Assembly (NCBI RefSeq): GCF_002364335.1
Contig: NZ_DEXW01000007.1
Coordinates: 1 to 14,542 of the forward strand
Length of the DNA: 14,542 bases
DNA from: Winogradskyella sp. UBA3174
Lineage (GTDB): Bacteria > Bacteroidota > Bacteroidia > Flavobacteriales > Flavobacteriaceae
Direction of reading: 5' to 3'
The notes beneath the pieces are model-generated. The model was not told the origin of the DNA, did no database searches, and was given only the letters and a program-made list of their open reading frames with translations. This document shows positions 6,978 to 12,954 of this stretch, one piece after another. Positions within the stretch are counted from its first letter, which is position 1; each line of letters begins with the position of its first letter. The position numbers and the translations under genes were made by a program.

Positions 6978-7171
6978 GCATCTTGTTTAGAAAAACGATA
7001 CGCTTTATAAATACCATAAATTAAACCAACACCAATTAAAATTAAAATTCCGTTATCAATAGGCATTCCTGGCGGTGGTGGTGGTGGTGGTGGTGGTGGT
7101 GGTGCTTGAGCCATGGATAAAAAGCTCATGAAGAAAAATAAGCTTAAAACAAATATATTTTTATTCAGCAT
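6974..7171 (-). CDS. Small polyproline membrane protein, PID-CTERM-like sorting signal
   Basis: I start this at the ATG at 7171 (65 residues), not the earlier ATG at 7219, because a candidate promoter lies at 7191-7220 and because MLNKNIFVLSLFFFMSFLSM reads as a signal peptide ending AQA (residues 1-23). After it come eleven prolines (24-34), then GMPIDNG (35-41), one hydrophobic segment (about 41-54) and a short tail YKAYRFSKQDA with basic residues. The order Pro-rich linker, PID, membrane helix, basic end matches the small flavobacterial proteins described as having a PID-CTERM protein-sorting domain. I infer export followed by C-terminal processing or anchoring; the enzyme and role are unknown. 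The gene could instead be a simple two-segment membrane protein. Confidence 0.75.
   Translation of the reverse strand: MLNKNIFVLSLFFFMSFLSMAQAPPPPPPPPPPPGMPIDNGILILIGVGLIYGIYKAYRFSKQDA
7071..7103. repeat. GGT trinucleotide microsatellite inside the small gene
   Basis: One GGC is followed by ten perfect GGT units on the plus strand, which reads as eleven CC-type proline codons on the minus strand. Ten of the eleven codons are the same (ACC on the minus strand read in frame as CCx with neighbouring bases), so the run is a slippage-prone simple repeat. Unit changes keep the frame. Confidence 0.9.
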
Positions 7172-7190
7172 AGAATTAATAATAGTGGCG

Positions 7191-7220
7191 TAAAAGTAAA
7201 AAAAAATCTTACTCAACAAA
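7191..7220 (-). promoter_or_regulatory. Candidate promoter of the PID-CTERM-like gene
   Basis: TTTG (7220-7217) is followed after 18 bases by TACTTTTA (7198-7191), the same -7 element and spacing as proposed for fabH. The preferred ATG at 7171 is 19 bases downstream. The longer reading frame from 7219 would start within this promoter. From 7221 to 7375 I see only AT-rich sequence with no recognisable feature. Confidence 0.45.
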
Positions 7221-7375
7221 ATTTATTTATATAAAAACGCCTCTAAACGGTAAATATTATCGATTAAGTGTTAAAAAATGACCGTATTAGGGGAGAAAGT
7301 TAAATTTCACACAAAAATATAATGTAAAAGTAATATTAAAAACTATGAATATTAATACAAGATCTAATAAAAAAT

Positions 7376-7404
7376 AAAAACCTTTCAAAATGAAAGGTTT
7401 TTTT
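7376..7404 (-). terminator. Rho-independent terminator after the tRNA
   Basis: CCTTTCA (7381-7387) pairs with TGAAAGG (7391-7397), extended by A and T runs on both sides. On the minus strand it ends in five T beginning 4 bases past the tRNA-side arm. It lies directly downstream of the tRNA gene. The mirror-like A/T flanks would also allow plus-strand function. Confidence 0.8.
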
Positions 7405-7408
7405 GTTG

Positions 7409-7482
7409 TGGTCCCACATGGACTCGAACCATGGACCACCTGATTATGAGTCAGGTGCTCTAACCAACTGAGCTATAGGACC
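7409..7482 (-). tRNA. tRNA with CAU anticodon (elongator Met or Ile2)
   Basis: The minus strand folds into a full cloverleaf of 74 bases. The acceptor stem is GGTCCTA with TGGGACC (one T-G pair), the D arm contains AGTTGGTTA, the anticodon stem is CCTGA/TCAGG with loop CTCATAA, and the T arm is CATGG TTCGAGT CCATG. The discriminator base is A, and CCA is not encoded. The first acceptor pair is G-C and the anticodon stem lacks three G-C pairs, so it is not the initiator. CAU fits elongator Met or the Ile2 tRNA whose C34 is made lysidine. C4-G69 and C5-G68, reported determinants for TilS in E. coli, are both present and lean towards Ile2. Confidence 0.95.
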
Positions 7483-7525
7483 AATTAACATTACTGTTAA
7501 TTCTACTCTTATTTAAAAGAGTGTG

Positions 7526-7555
7526 CAATATTACTACATATTTTAAAACTCTCAA
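7526..7555 (-). promoter_or_regulatory. Candidate promoter of the tRNA gene
   Basis: TTG (7555-7553) is followed after 19 bases by TAATATTG (7533-7526), one mismatch from TAnnTTTG. Between it and the tRNA lie two small inverted repeats: ACTCTT/AAGAGT at 7505-7522 and TTAACA/TGTTAA at 7485-7500. Read-through from the upstream epimerase gene is the alternative, since no terminator separates them. Confidence 0.35.
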
Positions 7556-7562
7556 AGCATTT

Positions 7563-7967
7563 TTATTTGTTTATCTCTTGGCAGAGCTCAATTAAAACGC
7601 CATTTGTAGATTTTGGATGTAAAAAAGCAATCAGCTTATTATCTGCCCCTTTTTTAGGTACTTTATGTATCATCTCAAAACCTTCTTTAGTTAACCTTTT
7701 AATTTCTTTTTCAATATCGTCTACAGCAAAAGCAATATGGTGAATCCCTTCTCCTTTCTTTTCTATAAACTTAGCTATTGGACTATTCTCATTGGTAGCT
7801 TGAAGCAATTCGACCTTATTTGGACCACATTTAAAAAAAGAAGTTTTCACACCTTCACTTTCAACATCTTCTGTTTTATAATTCGCTTTTCCAAATAACG
7901 ATTCAAAAAGATCATTAGAACTATCTATGTCTTTTACGGCTATGCCTATATGTTCAATTTTTCTCAT
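7563..7967 (-). CDS. mce: Methylmalonyl-CoA epimerase
   Basis: The enzyme interconverts (2R)- and (2S)-methylmalonyl-CoA in propionyl-CoA metabolism, using a divalent metal. I start at the ATG at 7967 (134 residues, MRKIEHIGIAVKDID), the family's usual length. The longer frame to 8105 would add 46 residues unlike the family and overlap rbfA. It is a VOC/glyoxalase-fold protein with two beta-alpha-beta-beta-beta modules. Metal ligands by family pattern are His6 (EHIGIAV), Glu53 (KVELLQAT), one of His76/His77 (GEGIHHIAFAV) and Glu127 (VLIELCQE). PKKGADNKLIAFLHPKSTNG (105-123) is the strongly conserved block. Methylmalonyl-CoA mutase is not in the window. It is divergent from rbfA with 62 bases between. 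Confidence 0.93.
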   Translation of the reverse strand: MRKIEHIGIAVKDIDSSNDLFESLFGKANYKTEDVESEGVKTSFFKCGPNKVELLQATNENSPIAKFIEKKGEGIHHIAFAVDDIEKEIKRLTKEGFEMIHKVPKKGADNKLIAFLHPKSTNGVLIELCQEINK

Positions 7968-8017
7968 CTTGAATTCAATTTTGTAGAGTAAAAATAAGAT
8001 AATCCTTAAATATCCTC

Positions 8018-8025
8018 TACTTTTG
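8018..8025 (+). promoter_or_regulatory. -7 element (TACTTTTG) against the rbfA start
   Basis: TACTTTTG is an exact TAnnTTTG match ending only 4 bases before the rbfA ATG. If used, transcription would begin at or next to the start codon. No TTG is seen at the normal -33 distance. The flanking CTCTAC (8015-8020) is mirrored by GTAGAG at 7983-7988. Confidence 0.45.
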
Positions 8026-8029
8026 TAGT

Positions 8030-8422
8030 ATGGAAAGTAATAGACAGAAAAAAATAGCAGGTGTTCTACAGCAAGATTTAGTAGATGTTTTACAACGTGC
8101 CGCATCTTCTGGCGGACTAAAAGGTGTTATTATTTCGGTTTCAAAAGTTAATGTTACCGTAGATCTCTCTATGGCTAAAGTGTACTTAAGCATATTTCCT
8201 AATAAAGAAGCTAAGCCTTTACTAGAAGGTATTAAGTCGAATACCCCATTAATTAGACATGAGTTAGCGCAGCGTACACGACACCAATTAAGGCGTATGC
8301 CACATCTTGAATTTTTTATAGACGATTCTTTAGAATATATAGATGGTATTGAGCGTTCGCTTAAAGGAGAGGATGATCCTCTTGAAAACCCAGACCTATT
8401 AGGTAAGCGAAAAAAATCTTAA
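8030..8422 (+). CDS. rbfA: 30S ribosome-binding factor RbfA
   Basis: RbfA binds the immature 30S subunit and assists 16S rRNA maturation, with a role in cold adaptation. The 130 residues fit the family (about 110-135). Hallmarks are the N-terminal RQKKIAGVLQQDLVDVLQ, the KH-like core VTVDLSMAKVYLSIFPNKE, and RHELAQRTRHQLRRMPHLEFFIDDSLEYIDGIE split over residues 76-108 (LRRMPHLEFFIDDS is the signature). The C-terminus is acidic then basic (GKRKKS). The start is supported by homologues as I recall them (ME-RQKKI). It is followed with no gap by an ABC permease, suggesting an operon. The promoter lies almost on the ATG. Confidence 0.95.
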   Translation: MESNRQKKIAGVLQQDLVDVLQRAASSGGLKGVIISVSKVNVTVDLSMAKVYLSIFPNKEAKPLLEGIKSNTPLIRHELAQRTRHQLRRMPHLEFFIDDSLEYIDGIERSLKGEDDPLENPDLLGKRKKS

Positions 8423-9625
8423 GTGAATTTTTCATTATATATAGCAAAGCGTTACCTGTTCTCTAAAAGCGGTAATAATGCTATAAACATAATGACGGGT
8501 ATTGCTTCTGGTGGAGTTATTATTGCATCAGCAGCTTTATTTATTGTTCTATCTGTTTTTGCAGGATTAAAGGGTTTTAGTCTTCAATTTTCCTCTTTTG
8601 TAGATCCTGATTTAAAATTAACTCCTATTGAAGGTAAATCTTTTCTGCTTTCAGAAGATGAAATTTCTAAGCTAAATGCTATAGACGGAATTGCTTCATA
8701 TTCAAAAATAATTGAAGAACGTATTATTATAAGATCTGATAATAAGAATCTACCTGCAATTTTAAAAGGTGTAGATTCTAGCTATCTTAAGGTTACTAAT
8801 GTAGATTCAATGATAAGTCGAGGCAATTGGATCTCGCCCGAGAGTAATGATGTTGTTTCCGGTGCTGGTATTTCTTATAATCTATCTTTTGGCCTTTTTA
8901 ACTATGTCAAACCTTTATCGATTTATGTACCAAAACCAGGCAAAGGGCAGTCTAACTCACCAAAAGGTTACTATAATGCTGCATATGTGAATAACGTTGG
9001 ACTTTTTAGTATTAATGAAGAGTTAAATAATGAATATGTCTTTGCCAACATAAGTTTAGCAAGAAATTTACTTAACTATAAAGACAATCAATTAAGTTCT
9101 ATAGAGCTTAAGCTAGGCCCTAATGTTGATGAAGACTCTGTTAGAGTTGAACTCAACGAAGTATTCAATAATCGGATTACAATTAAAAATAGAGAACAAC
9201 TCAATGACGCATTATTTAAAATGCTGAATACTGAAAATCTTGTAATTTATCTCATCTTTACCTTGGTAATTATAATTGCTTTATTTAATGTCATTGGAGC
9301 TATTATAATGATGATTTTAGATAAGAAAAAATCACTAAACACACTATTTAACTTGGGCACAGAGCCAAAAGCAATAAAGTCTATTTTCTTTTGGCAAGGC
9401 AGTTTAATGACTATAGTAAGTGGGTTAACTGGCGTTACAATTGGTTTAATCGTTGTGTTTTTACAGCAATCTTTTGATTTAATAATGCTAACTCCAGACT
9501 TAGCCTATCCTGTACGATTAAATTTTATTAATGTCTTAATTGTATTAGCTACAATCTTCGCTTTAGGAATAATTGCATCCAGAATAGCGTCTCAACGTAT
9601 TACAAGACAGTTAATTCAGTCTTAA
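8423..9625 (+). CDS. FtsX/LolC-E-like ABC transporter permease
   Basis: A 400-residue inner-membrane permease of the MacB/FtsX/LolCE type. It starts at GTG directly after the rbfA TAA, with no gap. It has the family layout: an N-terminal segment (NFSLYIAKRYLFSKSGNNAI), membrane helix 1 (about 22-47), a periplasmic domain (about 50-268), then three helices (about 273-298, 318-348, 368-388). The motif LGTEPKAIKSIFFWQGSLMT between helices 2 and 3 is the family's coupling region. LolC/E proteins release lipoproteins to the outer membrane, a plausible role given the lipoprotein genes nearby, but that is inference. No ATPase gene is in the window. It ends in a 4-base stop overlap with dusB. Confidence 0.88.
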   Translation: MNFSLYIAKRYLFSKSGNNAINIMTGIASGGVIIASAALFIVLSVFAGLKGFSLQFSSFVDPDLKLTPIEGKSFLLSEDEISKLNAIDGIASYSKIIEERIIIRSDNKNLPAILKGVDSSYLKVTNVDSMISRGNWISPESNDVVSGAGISYNLSFGLFNYVKPLSIYVPKPGKGQSNSPKGYYNAAYVNNVGLFSINEELNNEYVFANISLARNLLNYKDNQLSSIELKLGPNVDEDSVRVELNEVFNNRITIKNREQLNDALFKMLNTENLVIYLIFTLVIIIALFNVIGAIIMMILDKKKSLNTLFNLGTEPKAIKSIFFWQGSLMTIVSGLTGVTIGLIVVFLQQSFDLIMLTPDLAYPVRLNFINVLIVLATIFALGIIASRIASQRITRQLIQS

Positions 9626-10617
9626 GATGTAAACTGATAATCTGGAAAGGTTTCTAAAACTTCATCAAAAGCAGCAAATACATCCTTAGAGGCATCACTA
9701 GTTACCATTTTCATTCTGTATTCTTTAAAGTGCGGAATCCCTTTAAAGTAATTCGTATAGTGTCTTCTGGTTTCAAAAACACCAAGGATTTCTCCTTTCC
9801 AATCTATAGCCATTTGTAAATGTCGTCTTGCCGCATCAACACGTTCTGCCAAAGAAATTGGCGCTAGATGCTCGCCTGTTTCAAAAAAATGTTTTACTTG
9901 TTTAAAAAACCATGGGTTGCCAATGGTAGCACGTCCAATCATAGCTCCATCTAATCCATAACTGTCACGCATTTCTGCTGCGCGCTCTGGCGTATTAATG
10001 TCTCCGTTACCAAATACAGGAATATGCATGCGTGGATTATTCTTAACAGCAGCAATTGGCTTCCAGTCAGCATCACCTTTATACATTTGGGCCCTAGTTC
10101 TACCATGTATAGAAATAGCTTTACAACCAACATCCTGAAGGCGTTCTGCAACCTCCACAATTCTTATAGAGTCATGATCCCAACCTAATCTGGTTTTTAC
10201 TGTAACTGGCAAATTGGTGCGTTTTACCATTTCTGCAGTAAGCTGTTCCATTAAGCAGATATCTTTAAGAATTCCTGCACCAGCACCTTTAGAAACTACT
10301 TTCTTTACCGGACAACCAAAATTAATATCAATAATATCTGGATTCGATTTTTCTACAATATCAATGGTCTGAAGCATACTTTCCATATTGGCACCAAAAA
10401 TCTGAATACCAACAGGTCGTTCTTTCTCATAAATATCTAACTTCATAACACTTTTAGCAGCATTACGAATCAGACCCTCACTAGATACAAACTCGGTATA
10501 AACAACATCTGCACCTTGTTCTTTACACAATGCTCTAAATGGTGGGTCACTAACATCTTCCATAGGTGCTAAAAGCAAAGGGAAGTCTGGTAATTCTATG
10601 TCGCCTATTTTAACCAA
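9622..10617 (-). CDS. dusB: tRNA dihydrouridine synthase, DusB/NifR3 type
   Basis: Dus enzymes reduce specific uridines in tRNA to dihydrouridine using FMN and NADPH. The 331 residues match the family. Visible motifs are APMEDVSDPPFRALC (17-31, FMN site), TEFVSSEGL, INFGCPVKKV with catalytic Cys102, VKTRLGWD (140-147), HGRTRAQMYKG (171-181), VFGNGDI (201-207) and the phosphate-binding IGRATIGNPW (227-236). The start is TTG at 10617-10615: the frame has a TAA two codons upstream (10623-10621), and the next Met is residue 19 inside the FMN motif, so TTG is forced. The promoter element lies 16 bases before it. It converges on the ABC permease gene. Confidence 0.94.
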   Translation of the reverse strand: MVKIGDIELPDFPLLLAPMEDVSDPPFRALCKEQGADVVYTEFVSSEGLIRNAAKSVMKLDIYEKERPVGIQIFGANMESMLQTIDIVEKSNPDIIDINFGCPVKKVVSKGAGAGILKDICLMEQLTAEMVKRTNLPVTVKTRLGWDHDSIRIVEVAERLQDVGCKAISIHGRTRAQMYKGDADWKPIAAVKNNPRMHIPVFGNGDINTPERAAEMRDSYGLDGAMIGRATIGNPWFFKQVKHFFETGEHLAPISLAERVDAARRHLQMAIDWKGEILGVFETRRHYTNYFKGIPHFKEYRMKMVTSDASKDVFAAFDEVLETFPDYQFTS

Positions 10618-10633
10618 GTCTTAAATTTTGGAG

Positions 10634-10641
10634 CAAAATTA
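10634..10641 (-). promoter_or_regulatory. -7 element (TAATTTTG) of dusB
   Basis: TAATTTTG on the minus strand matches TAnnTTTG exactly and ends 16 bases before the TTG start of dusB. No TTG is visible at the expected -33 spacing. Its position supports the TTG start, since any upstream start would be untranscribed. Confidence 0.45.
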
Positions 10642-10705
10642 GTGGTTTTAAATTAAAAAGCGAATATACTTTTATGTTAGGTCACGGAATAGTTAAACTA
10701 AATTA

Positions 10706-11311
10706 CTATTTGTTATTATAGTTTTCTAATTCTACAATAATTTCGTTTTTTCTATTAATAACTTCAAATGGTGGATTGTAACCTAAAAGATAAAAACGAT
10801 TGGTATAAATTATACCCTCGTTGCGTAAGGTTACTTTTAATTTTTCTTTATATTTCTCTATTTTAAGCGCGTCTGACCAACCTCCAAAAGCAATTGCTGC
10901 AACCGTTTTTGCAGGTATTTCTTTAAATTCAATTTTAGATGCATTAGGTTTTGGCAAACTCTTTTTGTTAAACTTTTTTGGCACCATAAATAACACTTCC
11001 ATAGAATCTTCTAAGCTCATTGCAACAGGAGAAGTCATTGAGATCTGCTCGTTATCTTCATTTCCTCCAAAAATATAGCCTCCTAAAATTGAAAAGCCTT
11101 CTCTAGATCCTTTTTTATAATCATTAGTAGTTAATTTAACAGATGTAAATAAACTAGCTTCATAATTTCTAATTTCAATATCAGAATACGTTTTTATAAC
11201 TTTAAAAGAGTACTGCTCTATTCCGCTTTGACTTTTTAAAGCGTATACTTGACTTATTATAAAAATGACGGCCAATATGACTGCAATAATTAAGATTATC
11301 TTCATCTTCAT
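10706..11311 (-). CDS. SOUL-family (heme-binding-like) protein, membrane-anchored
   Basis: A 201-residue protein with an N-terminal hydrophobic helix (residues 5-22, MKMKIILIIAVILAVIFIIS), probably a membrane anchor or uncleaved signal, then a SOUL/HBP domain (about 32-197). Family marks are YSDIEIRNYEAS (42-53), FSILGGYIFGGNEDNEQISMTSPVAM (73-98, with the diagnostic GYI-GGN and MTSPVAM) and YNPPFEV (178-184). Animal members bind tetrapyrroles; the bacterial role is not established. The protein contains no His and no Cys, so a His- or Cys-ligated heme is ruled out. It starts 9 bases after the DUF4345-like gene. A second ATG at 11305 would shorten it by two residues. Confidence 0.85.
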   Translation of the reverse strand: MKMKIILIIAVILAVIFIISQVYALKSQSGIEQYSFKVIKTYSDIEIRNYEASLFTSVKLTTNDYKKGSREGFSILGGYIFGGNEDNEQISMTSPVAMSLEDSMEVLFMVPKKFNKKSLPKPNASKIEFKEIPAKTVAAIAFGGWSDALKIEKYKEKLKVTLRNEGIIYTNRFYLLGYNPPFEVINRKNEIIVELENYNNK

Positions 11312-11320
11312 TAGGTTATA

Positions 11321-11698
11321 TTATTTTGTATTCTTCATTACCCAAAGTCCGTAAAAACCCAAAAACAGTTCCGCAAACGTTCCGAATTGATATCCAAACG
11401 TTGGTATACCATCAATAAATAAACTTAGTAATCTTCCAAAACCTAATCCTAACATAAAAATGAGATTGGTTACTAAAGCTAGTTTTAAGTATTTGATTTT
11501 GAAAACACCAAGAATCCACAAAACTGAAAAGCCTAGGTACAATCCCATTATAGCTTTAAAAAAATTATGCTCATCTGTCGTCTGTAATTGAATATCGAAT
11601 TGTGAACTCGGATTAAATCCGTAAAAAAATGCAACAGGTATTACAATCACTGCAGAAATAACAAGGTGAATTTTAGAAATTATATCTTTTTTAGTCAT
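11321..11698 (-). CDS. Four-helix membrane protein, DUF4345-like
   Basis: A 125-residue integral membrane protein with four predicted helices at about 11-28, 46-65, 70-94 and 104-121. The pattern HNFFKAIMGLYLGFSVLWIL, then GLGFGRLLSLFIDGIPT and the acidic helix start FAELFLGFYGLW resembles DUF4345, a family of unknown function; this assignment is from memory of the pattern. The gene is 9 bases upstream of the SOUL gene, so the two are probably co-transcribed. A TACTTTAT stretch overlaps the start codon, but I do not call a promoter from it. Confidence 0.75.
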   Translation of the reverse strand: MTKKDIISKIHLVISAVIVIPVAFFYGFNPSSQFDIQLQTTDEHNFFKAIMGLYLGFSVLWILGVFKIKYLKLALVTNLIFMLGLGFGRLLSLFIDGIPTFGYQFGTFAELFLGFYGLWVMKNTK

Positions 11699-11758
11699 AA
11701 AGTATCTTTCTAAAATTCACCTTTTTAAATAGTGTTATGAATTAATGGCTAATTTGTT

Positions 11759-12880
11759 TTAGTAAGTTACATCAACAGCTCCTTGTGTAAGACTTAAATC
11801 TGCACCAGCAGCACTTTCTACTATACCAAAAAATGTAGCTTGTAATACATTACCGGTACTTACAGATGTGCTTGATGTAAAATCTTCAAACCCTTGAGTT
11901 GATGGAAAATATTCTGTTCCATTTAAAGTCAATACAAAATTTTGAAAAACGTCAGTTCCCGTATCACCTTCTGTAACTTGAAAGTATATCATATAACTAC
12001 CTCCGGCACTGGTTCCTTCTACTGTTATTAAATCATTATCTATACTAACTGTTTGTTGTGTAAACTCAATATCTAAAGTTCCGGTTGTAACTACAAGTGT
12101 ACCATTAGCAGATGCTGTTGTACAATCTCCTAAATCATCTATGATGGTCTGTAAGCTTCCGTTGTCGTCACCACATTCTGCAATTTGGTTTTGAAGTGCA
12201 GCTTTATAAGCATTACATAAATCTTCATTAGTATTGTCTTCGTTATAAGCTGCTGCTGCATCATTAGTAGCTTCTTCAGCATCACACGGATTAGTAACAA
12301 CAACACCTTCATCTCTAGTCCAGATTGATGTTGAATTGTTAGATATTGTGACGATTGCACCTGTAGTGGGATCTATTTCTGTTGTGTTTTCGCTCTGCGT
12401 GAAAGTTAAAGTTTCTCCGTTAGCCGAAATTTGAAATGTTGTGGTTTGTTCCCCATCTAAAACTGATGTGTCTGCTCCTTGAAAATTAAATTCGAAAAAC
12501 GAACCATCAATAGTCATTTGATTTCCGTTTACAGAATAAGCACCACCTCCACTAACATTATCAATAGTATAAGGTTCGTTTGAAACCTCTGTGCCATTAA
12601 CAACAATACCTACTACGTAACTATAATTTCCGTTTGTTGTAAAGTTATTTCCTATAAAATTTAAAGTGTAATCTACTTCTGTGCTACTAACATCTAAATC
12701 AGAACTAATAATTTGTCCATCAAAATCTGTAGTTGTTGTTAATTCAGTATTAAATTCTGATAAATTCCATTCTCCAAATAATTCAACATCTGTTTCTCCT
12801 GTTTCTGAATCAAAGTCTAATGGCTCATTTTCACAAGTAAACACTGTTAACAAACATAAAAGGGCTAATAATTTTTTCAT
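11759..12880 (-). CDS. Surface lipoprotein with a four-cysteine module, function unknown
   Basis: I start at the ATG at 12880 (373 residues, MKKLLALLCLLTVFTCENEP) rather than 12916, because it gives a clean lipoprotein signal with the lipid-modified Cys at 16. The export region is followed by Glu-Asn-Glu-Pro. Residues about 33-190 are a beta-rich domain (FGEWNLSEFN at its start, SIWTRDE at its end) resembling the lipocalin-like domains of flavobacterial lipoproteins. Residues 199-253 form a helical module with four Cys (199, 222, 236, 253). Residues about 258-373 are a second beta-rich domain. The protein is low in lysine and rich in Thr, Ser, Asp and Asn, as usual for exposed proteins. No enzyme motif is seen. 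Confidence 0.8.
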   Translation of the reverse strand: MKKLLALLCLLTVFTCENEPLDFDSETGETDVELFGEWNLSEFNTELTTTTDFDGQIISSDLDVSSTEVDYTLNFIGNNFTTNGNYSYVVGIVVNGTEVSNEPYTIDNVSGGGAYSVNGNQMTIDGSFFEFNFQGADTSVLDGEQTTTFQISANGETLTFTQSENTTEIDPTTGAIVTISNNSTSIWTRDEGVVVTNPCDAEEATNDAAAAYNEDNTNEDLCNAYKAALQNQIAECGDDNGSLQTIIDDLGDCTTASANGTLVVTTGTLDIEFTQQTVSIDNDLITVEGTSAGGSYMIYFQVTEGDTGTDVFQNFVLTLNGTEYFPSTQGFEDFTSSTSVSTGNVLQATFFGIVESAAGADLSLTQGAVDVTY

Positions 12881-12905
12881 TTTATAAATTGATATGATTT
12901 GGGTG

Positions 12906-12913
12906 TAAATGTA
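12906..12913 (-). promoter_or_regulatory. Possible -7 element (TACATTTA) of the lipoprotein gene
   Basis: TACATTTA on the minus strand is one base off TAnnTTTG and ends 25 bases before the chosen ATG. The base triplet 18 positions upstream is ATG instead of TTG, so the -33 part is weak. It lies downstream of the alternative ATG at 12916, which supports the shorter protein. Confidence 0.3.
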
Positions 12914-12954
12914 CAATTAAAAATAAATTAGCATAAAAATTTCTTGTTTTTGGT

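Noticed and set aside
7172..7219. Longer start of the PID-CTERM-like gene
   Set aside because: A candidate promoter lies inside it and the signal peptide fits the start at 7171.
7968..8105. Upstream extension of the epimerase frame by 46 residues
   Set aside because: It overlaps rbfA, has no resemblance to the family, and the ATG at 7967 gives the normal 134-residue enzyme.
11699..11758. Promoter overlapping the DUF4345-like start (TACTTTAT)
   Set aside because: The match is imperfect, includes the start codon itself and lacks a -33 element, so it is too weak to call.
12139..12360. Minus-strand frame inside the lipoprotein gene
   Set aside because: It is a shifted reading of the Ala/Asn-rich four-cysteine region and shows no protein-like pattern.
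12881..12916. Longer start of the unknown lipoprotein
   Set aside because: It would place a polar stretch before the lipoprotein signal; the ATG at 12880 gives a normal lipoprotein N-terminus.
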